Origin: Gammaproteobacteria bacterium
GTDB lineage: Bacteria; Pseudomonadota; Gammaproteobacteria; Enterobacterales; Psychrobiaceae
DNA: 64,000 nt
Reading direction: 5' to 3'
Assembly: GCA_013214945.1 (NCBI GenBank)
Contig: JABSRT010000022.1
Location: 34,175 to 98,174 of the forward strand
The notes under the pieces were generated by a model, which saw only the letters and a list, made by a program, of their open reading frames with translations, was not told the DNA's origin and searched no databases. The translations under genes and the position numbers were made by a program. Shown piece after piece: positions 58,184 through 64,000 of the stretch (position 1 is its first letter; the number at the start of each line of letters is the position of its first letter).

Positions 58184-59140
58184 ATGAGTCAGAATTTTTT
58201 AGAGTTTGAAAAACCAATTGCTGAGCTACATGCTCAAATTGATGAGCTTCGCAACGTGAGCAACAATAGCTCGTTAAATATTGATTTGGCTGAAGAGATC
58301 GACAAGCTGGAAGCTAAAAGTGTCACCATGGCGCAAAAAATATTTTCGTCATTAGGCCCGTGGCAGATAAGTCAATTAGCCCGTCACCCACAACGCCCGT
58401 ATTCATTTGACTATATCGATCGTATTTTTGATGAATTCGACCAATTGCATGGTGACCGTGCTTTTGCGGATGATAAAGCAATTATTGGTGGCATCGCTCG
58501 CCTCGATGGCCAATCAGTGATGGTTATTGGTCATCAAAAAGGACGTACAACACCTGAAAAAGTGAAGCGTAACTTTGGTATGCCGCGTCCAGAAGGGTAC
58601 CGTAAAGCATTACGCTTAATGGAGATGGCAGAACGTTTTAAGATGCCGATCCTGACATTTATCGATACCCCGGGTGCTTACCCTGGCGTTGGTGCTGAAG
58701 AACGTGGCCAGTCTGAAGCGATTGCTCGCAATCTAAAAGTAATGGCCGGACTTAAAGTGCCTGTGATTTGTACCGTGATTGGTGAAGGCGGTTCAGGTGG
58801 CGCATTAGCTATCGGGGTCGGCGATCGCGTTAACATGTTGCAATACAGCACTTATTCGGTTATTTCTCCGGAAGGCTGTGCATCTATTTTATGGAAGAGT
58901 GCCGACAAAGCCTCATTGGCCGCTGAAGCGATGGGCATTACATCTAAGCGCTTAAAAGAGCTAGATCTCATCGACAGTATTATCGAAGAGCCATTGGGTG
59001 GCGCGCATCGTGATTACGATGTTATCGCGCAAAATGTTAAGCAGCAATTGTTATCGCAATTGAGTGAGCTTAAGAGCCTTGATGTCGATACTTTACTTAA
59101 TCAGCGTTATGACCGTTTAATGTCATTTGGTTATTGTTAA
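58184..59140 (+). CDS. accA: acetyl-CoA carboxylase carboxyltransferase subunit alpha
   Basis: Transfers the carboxyl group from biotin to acetyl-CoA with AccD. The 318-residue sequence follows the family throughout: [69 protein letters not shown] and [23 protein letters not shown] upstream. A strong terminator follows. Confidence 0.98.
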   Translation: MSQNFLEFEKPIAELHAQIDELRNVSNNSSLNIDLAEEIDKLEAKSVTMAQKIFSSLGPWQISQLARHPQRPYSFDYIDRIFDEFDQLHGDRAFADDKAIIGGIARLDGQSVMVIGHQKGRTTPEKVKRNFGMPRPEGYRKALRLMEMAERFKMPILTFIDTPGAYPGVGAEERGQSEAIARNLKVMAGLKVPVICTVIGEGGSGGALAIGVGDRVNMLQYSTYSVISPEGCASILWKSADKASLAAEAMGITSKRLKELDLIDSIIEEPLGGAHRDYDVIAQNVKQQLLSQLSELKSLDVDTLLNQRYDRLMSFGYC

Positions 59141-59168
59141 GTCGTTACCGCGCTAATTATTGATTGCT

Positions 59169-59194
59169 AAAACCACCTTCGGGTGGTTTTTTTT
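59169..59194 (+). terminator. UUCG-capped terminator after accA
   Basis: AACCACC, TTCG, GGTGGTT and then eight T residues: a classic intrinsic terminator with an extra-stable UUCG tetraloop. It ends the long envelope operon. Confidence 0.95.
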
Positions 59195-59294
59195 GACCTT
59201 GATAAGTCAAACTTAACTATTGCTGGTTTATTAAGCGTGACAGTGGGGCATACTGGCTAGGAGTTATTGCTTAGTACGAGGTATAAAGCACCCG

Positions 59295-59348
59295 CTAATT
59301 AACCTGAATTCTGGGTAAATTCGCTTATCCGGTACTCAGGTTAATTAG
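59295..59348. repeat. 13-bp inverted repeat upstream of the small membrane gene
   Basis: CTAATTAACCTGA and TCAGGTTAATTAG match perfectly over 13 bases around a 28-base centre. It ends 54 bases before the start at 59403, so it may be a leader stem or an operator. Confidence 0.75.
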
Positions 59349-59402
59349 AGCATTGGCTGTTTAGTTGGTAGCATGGCTTAAACTCAGCAGTTTGGAGGCA
59401 AA

Positions 59403-59681
59403 GTGATAGAGATTGGTTTTTTGGGTTATTTACCCGAACTGCGTGGGTTTAAACATGCTGATAAAGTGACACATGTTATATACGGCGCAGTCATTGGGCT
59501 AGTTGCAGCAGCAGTGGCAAGCTGCGTGGGGCTGGCTGGATATTGGCCTGCCCTTATTGCAGCGACCATCGCTGGCATCATGAAAGAAATCTATGATGCA
59601 TGGGTTAGCGATGGTTTATGGGATATTTGGGATATCGTCGCGACGATAATTGTGCCACTGCTTGCGTTAGGTCTTAGCTGA
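59403..59681 (+). CDS. small VanZ/YfiM-like membrane protein
   Basis: A 92-residue protein with a strong GGAGG site and a GTG start. Two or three membrane segments (about 26-48, 49-60 and 76-91) carry HADKVTHVIYG and MKEIYDAW; a DKxxH ... KExxD pattern is seen in YfiM- and VanZ-like small proteins. No function can be assigned. It stands alone between the accA terminator and a convergent unknown gene. Confidence 0.65.
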   Translation: MIEIGFLGYLPELRGFKHADKVTHVIYGAVIGLVAAAVASCVGLAGYWPALIAATIAGIMKEIYDAWVSDGLWDIWDIVATIIVPLLALGLS

Positions 59682-59900
59682 TTAGCTTAGAACAATATAA
59701 TCGGCGTCAAAGTCTAACAAGTCTTTGCCAAGAATATCTTCTAAAGTAACCGTTTTGCTGTTGGTTTTTCTTGCTAGGTAAGCAGCGACGTTAATCACCA
59801 AATCGCCATTCTCTTCTTGCATATACAGGGTATCATCAGCTAGTGTAGTCATGACTTTCTTTTTTAGATTGTTTGAAACCGCTAGATCTTGAATTTTCAT
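59682..59900 (-). CDS. hypothetical 72-residue protein
   Basis: I do not recognise this protein. The ATG at 59900 has GAG seven bases upstream; longer versions lack a site. It is small, charged and slightly acidic, with no membrane segment, and has helical stretches (for example LAVSNNLKKKVMTTLADD). Its stop codon abuts that of the small membrane gene, so the two are convergent with no spacer. A coding status is likely but not certain. Confidence 0.5.
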   Translation of the reverse strand: MKIQDLAVSNNLKKKVMTTLADDTLYMQEENGDLVINVAAYLARKTNSKTVTLEDILGKDLLDFDADYIVLS

Positions 59901-60067
59901 AAATATCTCAATAAAATTAGTTAACGTTAGTTGCCGCCAGTATACTGTACTATACCGCGCCGACAACCTGCTGATACGATAAATTTAGTGTTGGTAACAC
60001 TTTTTATACCAATTTAGTAAATTTATAATCTTGGTATTATCTTTCATCGCTTTTATAGATCAAAATA

Positions 60068-61414
60068 ATGAACCTTCCAGCTCAAATTGAACGTTTTATC
60101 GCCGACTATTATCAGCCAACGACTCGTATCGTTATCGGCTTAAGTGGCGGCGTTGATTCTGTAGTGTTGCTTGATTTGTTGGCTAAGTCAACGGTCGATA
60201 ACCAACAAATTATCGCGGTTCATGTTGATCATGGCTTAAATAAACTAGCTGACAAGTGGGGACTTTTTTGCCAGCAGTTATGTGCAAATTATGCAATAAC
60301 CTTTGCGCTTGAACCCGTCCATCTAGCCAGCGACAGTAATATTGAAGCGCAGGCCCGCCAAGCACGTTACCAGGCGCTCGCTAATTATGTTGCAACTGAT
60401 GACATTTTAGTGACTGCTCAACATCTTGACGATCAGGCTGAAACGGTTTTACTGGCGTTAAAACGTGGCGCAGGAGTGCTTGGGTTAGCTGCAATGCCTA
60501 GCTCGTTAGCGTTTAATCAGGGAAGCCACAATCGGCCACTACTTGGTATTGGCCGAAAAGAGATTGAGCGTTATGCGCATCGTCACCAGTTGAACTGGAT
60601 TGAAGACGATAGCAACCTCGATTGCCGCTTTGACCGAAATTATTTACGCCATCAAATAATGCCTAAATTGAATCAACGTTGGCAAGGTTTTAGTGACAAC
60701 CTTGCCCGCAGTGCTAGTTTGCTGGGACAAAGCATTGAGTTGCTCGACGAGCTGGCTGAGATTGATTACGACAAGGCGCAAGCCCGAGCCGGGGGCTTGT
60801 TAGTGGCGGTAGTTGGTCAGTTATCGGTTGCGAGACAAAACAACTTAATCCGTTATTGGCTGCGTCAGCATCAACTAACGATGCCATCGCAAGCCCAATT
60901 ACAACAAATTACGGCTCAAATGTTAGCTGCCACCTTAGACAGCGATCCGATTGTCGAAGTCTCAGGGGCGCAAATTAGACGATTTCAGGGAGTGATGATG
61001 GTCGTTATGCCTCAACCTGATATCTCGGAGCAGGTTATTAATTGGCGGGGCGAGTCGACGATTTCTTTGCCTAACCAGTTAGGGGAACTCGAATTTAGTC
61101 AGCACAGCGAGCTCAAGGAGACAGATTCTGATTCGGAATTTGTGATTCGATTAATCGCACCAAAAGCGCTAAAAGTTGAAATTCGGTTTGGTGTAGTAGG
61201 CAGCTATAAAGCTTGGCCTATTGGCCGGGACAAGCGCCGTGCGGTAAAAAAGCTGTGGCAGGAGTTTAGTATCCCTACTTGGCAACGATCCCAAATTCCA
61301 TTAGTATTTTTCGACCAGCAATTGGTTGCTGCGCTTGGCGTGTGGGTCGAACAAGGCTATCAGGGCTGTATTAATCAACCAAACATGATGATCAGCTGGC
61401 GAAAATCCGATTAA
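60068..61414 (+). CDS. tilS: tRNA(Ile)-lysidine synthetase
   Basis: Modifies the CAU anticodon of tRNA-Ile2 to lysidine so that it reads AUA. The PP-loop SGGVDS is at 26-31, followed by HVDHGLN, the AQHLDDQAET motif, and the RNYLRHQIMP segment; the C-terminal TilS domains extend to residue 448. Its place after accA matches the gammaproteobacterial neighbourhood. Confidence 0.97.
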   Translation: MNLPAQIERFIADYYQPTTRIVIGLSGGVDSVVLLDLLAKSTVDNQQIIAVHVDHGLNKLADKWGLFCQQLCANYAITFALEPVHLASDSNIEAQARQARYQALANYVATDDILVTAQHLDDQAETVLLALKRGAGVLGLAAMPSSLAFNQGSHNRPLLGIGRKEIERYAHRHQLNWIEDDSNLDCRFDRNYLRHQIMPKLNQRWQGFSDNLARSASLLGQSIELLDELAEIDYDKAQARAGGLLVAVVGQLSVARQNNLIRYWLRQHQLTMPSQAQLQQITAQMLAATLDSDPIVEVSGAQIRRFQGVMMVVMPQPDISEQVINWRGESTISLPNQLGELEFSQHSELKETDSDSEFVIRLIAPKALKVEIRFGVVGSYKAWPIGRDKRRAVKKLWQEFSIPTWQRSQIPLVFFDQQLVAALGVWVEQGYQGCINQPNMMISWRKSD

Positions 61415-61441
61415 TACGGCCCGTTATACGGTCGTGTTAGT

Positions 61442-62353
61442 TTAGGCTGCACCGTGGTAGCCATTTTTCCCAGCACCTTTCACGTGGTATAAGGCTTTAT
61501 CTGAGCGATTAGTCAATACGGTGCTATTGTCACCTTGCTGCCAATTAGCATAACCAATACTCGCTGTCACGTTTGTCTCAAGCAAAAGTTGACTGGTAGC
61601 GGTTGCGCTTACTATCCGTTGGGCAACAAACTCTGGATGTAGATGATCACTGTGAGACAATAAAATGGCAAATTCGTCGCCACCAAATCTAAAGACATGA
61701 TCATTATCACGTACCGCAAATCTTAATAATCGAGAAAACTCGATTAAGACTTGGTCGCCCGCAAGGTGACCACACTCGTCGTTAACCGCTTTGAAATTAT
61801 CTAAATCAATAAATAATAAAGTGAACGACCGATCTTCCCTTTCGGCTGTTGCGGTCATATGACGAAGCGCCTCTTCAAAGTAATTACGATTACCCAACCC
61901 CGTTAAGTAATCTCTCATACTCATTTTTCGGGTATGTTCAAAACGCAATACATTATGCAACGACTGCAACAATTGTTGCTCGACATTGGCAAGTAATTGC
62001 CGCTGATGGTTGTTCAGTGGCTGCGTACTGAGATAAATAATATTTCCCAGTACTGTATTGTTAAAGATCAATTGATGTGTCAGCTTGTTGGCGCTAGCTT
62101 TAGAGTATTTCAATTGCAACTTGTGGTTAGGACTTTCGAATTCTAGGCCGGTAACTGCTATTAGGCGGCTAACTTCCGCTGTGTAAGTAGCTAATAGTGG
62201 CTCAAGCTCGATAGTCATATTGAGCTTTTCTAGAAATGCCAGTTTATCCTCACTACGCCGAAGTGGTTTTTTGTCATTGTTGCTAGCTTCAGAAGTGATT
62301 GTATTTACTTCGAAAGGGCTAACCTGATGAGTTTTACGATATAACTGTGACAT
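61442..62353 (-). CDS. GGDEF diguanylate cyclase
   Basis: A 303-residue cytosolic protein. Residues about 40-140 resemble a small sensor region (GAF-like, not certain), and 140-303 form a GGDEF domain. The signature GGDEF is at 224-228, and the inhibitory site RDND (RxxD) is intact five residues before it, so feedback control by cyclic-di-GMP is expected. It is convergent with tilS and isolated from other genes. Confidence 0.88.
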   Translation of the reverse strand: MSQLYRKTHQVSPFEVNTITSEASNNDKKPLRRSEDKLAFLEKLNMTIELEPLLATYTAEVSRLIAVTGLEFESPNHKLQLKYSKASANKLTHQLIFNNTVLGNIIYLSTQPLNNHQRQLLANVEQQLLQSLHNVLRFEHTRKMSMRDYLTGLGNRNYFEEALRHMTATAEREDRSFTLLFIDLDNFKAVNDECGHLAGDQVLIEFSRLLRFAVRDNDHVFRFGGDEFAILLSHSDHLHPEFVAQRIVSATATSQLLLETNVTASIGYANWQQGDNSTVLTNRSDKALYHVKGAGKNGYHGAA

Positions 62354-62592
62354 TGCTTCTCTCTCAATCTGTTAATAATGACCGTTTCATCCATAATTTA
62401 CGGTACGGATTATTACTAGGTTAGTGCATAGAAAAAACAATATTTTTTTGACTAACTATCCGATGGTATTAATAAAGCAATTCACATGCCAACATTAATA
62501 AATGTGGGGATTTTGTGTTATTAACAGGTAAAACCCAGCCATTACAGTGATCAGGAGATGTCGACGAATAAATAAGAAGGAATTTTCCGCGG

Positions 62593-63786
62593 TTATGGTT
62601 GTTGGCTAAAGTCTCTGGCATGGCTGCGATGGCTTGGTTCTTCTATTTCAAGAAATTTAAGCAATTGTTGTTTGTGAGCCATGCCATCACGATAACCAAC
62701 GTCGATTAGCGCGCAGCAAAAAGACTTTTCGAATAACAAGTAACTGACTAAACTCGACTCACTGGTTTTGTCGATGCCAATAGATTTTAGTAATAACCGG
62801 ATCGCCAACGGCATGTGTTCAAAATGCTTGTGTGCGAGCAGATCGATGTCGATACTTGGATTGATCAATAAGGTTTCAATTTTTCGCAGCGGTAATTGTG
62901 CTCGCGTTGCGGCAGGTATCAATTCTAAGGTGTCATTAATTCGAGACAAGCGCTCAAGATCCGAGGTTAGCGTGTCACTAAAGATACTGTCGAGTAAATG
63001 TCCGGCAATGGAAGAAGCGCTAGGGTGGTGAAGTTGGGCATGTGACGAAGGTTTTGGCGTGGAAGCGAGACCAATACATAATATTTTTTCAGCGCCTAAA
63101 TGAATCGGTGGACTGAGCGGTGATAGCTGATGAATTGAGCCGTCACCGTAATAGGCTTGACGAACCTCAATAGCGGGGAATAGCAATGGGATCGCAGCCG
63201 ACGCCATCAGGTGATCGTAATGCAAAGTACCGCGCAGACTTTCTCTTTTCGAACGCTTCCAATCGTTGATTGACGGATGACCTTGAAAAAAAGACATCGA
63301 GTTGCCAGTCTGATAGCTCGATGCCGTAATAGATAGTGCGTGCAAATGACCCGCAGAAATATTACGTTCAAGGCGTTCAAACGGAATGAATTGGCTTAAC
63401 AGTTCTCGTAAGGGGCTGTTATCGAGCAATGAGCTAGGCCTGTTTCGATTTAAATCACTGCGGATCCATTTAGTGAGGTTATTAAACATATAACGCGAGA
63501 CATGACTAAGGTCGGAGCGATAAATTTGATTGGTGTGCATATGACGCCAAATCCACTCGAGCTTTTTAACGCCCAGATGAAAACAGGGGGCGTAACACCC
63601 CAGAGCCGTGGTATTCATCGCGCCAGCAGACGTGCCACATAAAATCGGAAAGGGAATGCCATGATTACGCGGGTAAAAACTGGCGATCGCTTTTAACACC
63701 CCAACTTGATAGGCACCACGAGCGCCACCGCCGCTCAGTAATAAGGCTATTTTAGGTTTTTTAGCTAAGGCTGGCTCCGATTTCAT
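62593..63786 (-). CDS. patatin-like phospholipase family protein
   Basis: A 397-residue serine hydrolase of the patatin group. LLLSGGGARGAYQVGVLKAI (oxyanion loop, about 15-33) and GTSAGAMNT (nucleophile elbow) are followed by a DGS in YYGDGSIHQ, where DG[A/G] is usual. No signal peptide is seen. The start has AGGAG four bases upstream. It differs from the RssA-like patatin at 24839 and is much longer; the substrate is unknown. Confidence 0.85.
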   Translation of the reverse strand: MKSEPALAKKPKIALLLSGGGARGAYQVGVLKAIASFYPRNHGIPFPILCGTSAGAMNTTALGCYAPCFHLGVKKLEWIWRHMHTNQIYRSDLSHVSRYMFNNLTKWIRSDLNRNRPSSLLDNSPLRELLSQFIPFERLERNISAGHLHALSITASSYQTGNSMSFFQGHPSINDWKRSKRESLRGTLHYDHLMASAAIPLLFPAIEVRQAYYGDGSIHQLSPLSPPIHLGAEKILCIGLASTPKPSSHAQLHHPSASSIAGHLLDSIFSDTLTSDLERLSRINDTLELIPAATRAQLPLRKIETLLINPSIDIDLLAHKHFEHMPLAIRLLLKSIGIDKTSESSLVSYLLFEKSFCCALIDVGYRDGMAHKQQLLKFLEIEEPSHRSHARDFSQQP

Positions 63787-63899
63787 TGCGCTCCTATGTT
63801 CACAGTCATCGGCGTTAAACGACTGCCAAATTGGTATAATCCTTTATTAACGTTAGCAAACTTTAGGCTAGTACAGCAATGGCGGGGCTAAAAATTAGC

Positions 63900-63924
63900 A
63901 AAAAAAAACCACCGGCTAGCGGTT
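63900..63924 (-). terminator. terminator ahead of the patatin gene, for a gene beyond the window
   Basis: On the minus strand, AACCGCT, AGCC and GGTGGTT form a stem (two G-U pairs) followed by seven or more T residues. It lies upstream of the patatin gene, so it would end a transcript arriving from the right of the window. Confidence 0.6.
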
Positions 63925-63978
63925 AATGCAGATCAGTTAAGACTAAATTTCTTGCTTTTTTTGTAAATGAGATCAAAA

Positions 63979-64000
63979 TCCGATGATTGCAATCATCGGA
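63979..64000. terminator. 10-bp hairpin at the window edge
   Basis: TCCGATGATT and AATCATCGGA flank a GC centre. On the minus strand it is followed by TTTTG. A gene beyond the right edge probably ends here. Confidence 0.6.

Overview
This window looks like a chromosomal segment of a marine-type gammaproteobacterium, probably Alteromonadales (Shewanella, Psychrobium or a near relative). The evidence is the moderately AT-rich composition, the block dapD-glnD-map facing away from rpsB-tsf-pyrH-frr, and the envelope/lipid/replication run uppS-cdsA-dxr-rseP-bamA-skp-lpxD-fabZ-lpxA-lpxB-rnhB-dnaE-accA. dxr lies after cdsA, as in Vibrio, Shewanella and Pseudomonas, not right after frr as in enterobacteria. 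I see no rRNA, tRNA, insertion sequence, prophage or CRISPR array.

Layout. (1) 1-9618: the 5' end of ppnN, a diguanylate cyclase, rdgC, an orphan hybrid-free sensor kinase, and the nuclease pair sbcD-sbcC. (2) 9684-15542, all minus strand: an MFS transporter, tesB, and a cobalamin late-assembly group (cobO, cobS, cobT and a CobC-like phosphatase). (3) 15665-19168: pgi, then a minus-strand unit made of a PilZ-domain gene, a cyclic-di-GMP-I (GEMM) riboswitch and a lipoprotein gene. (4) 19399-24724: a five-gene valine/branched-chain acyl-CoA degradation operon, followed by a patatin/RssA-like gene. (5) 25803-31024: a fructose-type ABC transporter (frcB, frcC, frcA) with a kinase (frcK-like) and a divergent ROK repressor, with a perfect 29-bp palindrome next to a strong promoter between them. 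(6) 31091-34783: yajD, a Tat-exported YcbK-like peptidase, a short L,D-transpeptidase, fieF and a tiny zinc ribbon. (7) 34899-59140: the conserved dapD-glnD-map and rpsB-to-accA housekeeping block. (8) 59403-64000: a small membrane protein, an unknown 72-residue protein, tilS, a second diguanylate cyclase and a second patatin-like protein.

How it works together. The housekeeping block links translation (rpsB, tsf, frr, map), isoprenoid and phospholipid precursor supply (dxr, uppS, cdsA), outer-membrane assembly (rseP, bamA, skp), lipid A synthesis (lpxA, lpxB, lpxD), fatty-acid synthesis (fabZ, accA) and replication (dnaE, rnhB). The more individual content is in the accessory parts. Cyclic-di-GMP recurs there: two GGDEF enzymes, a PilZ receptor-like protein, and a riboswitch whose conserved core is clearly readable upstream of an uncharacterised lipoprotein. 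That riboswitch unit is the most interesting item I found. No wholly new multi-gene system is evident; most of the window is well-conserved chromosome.
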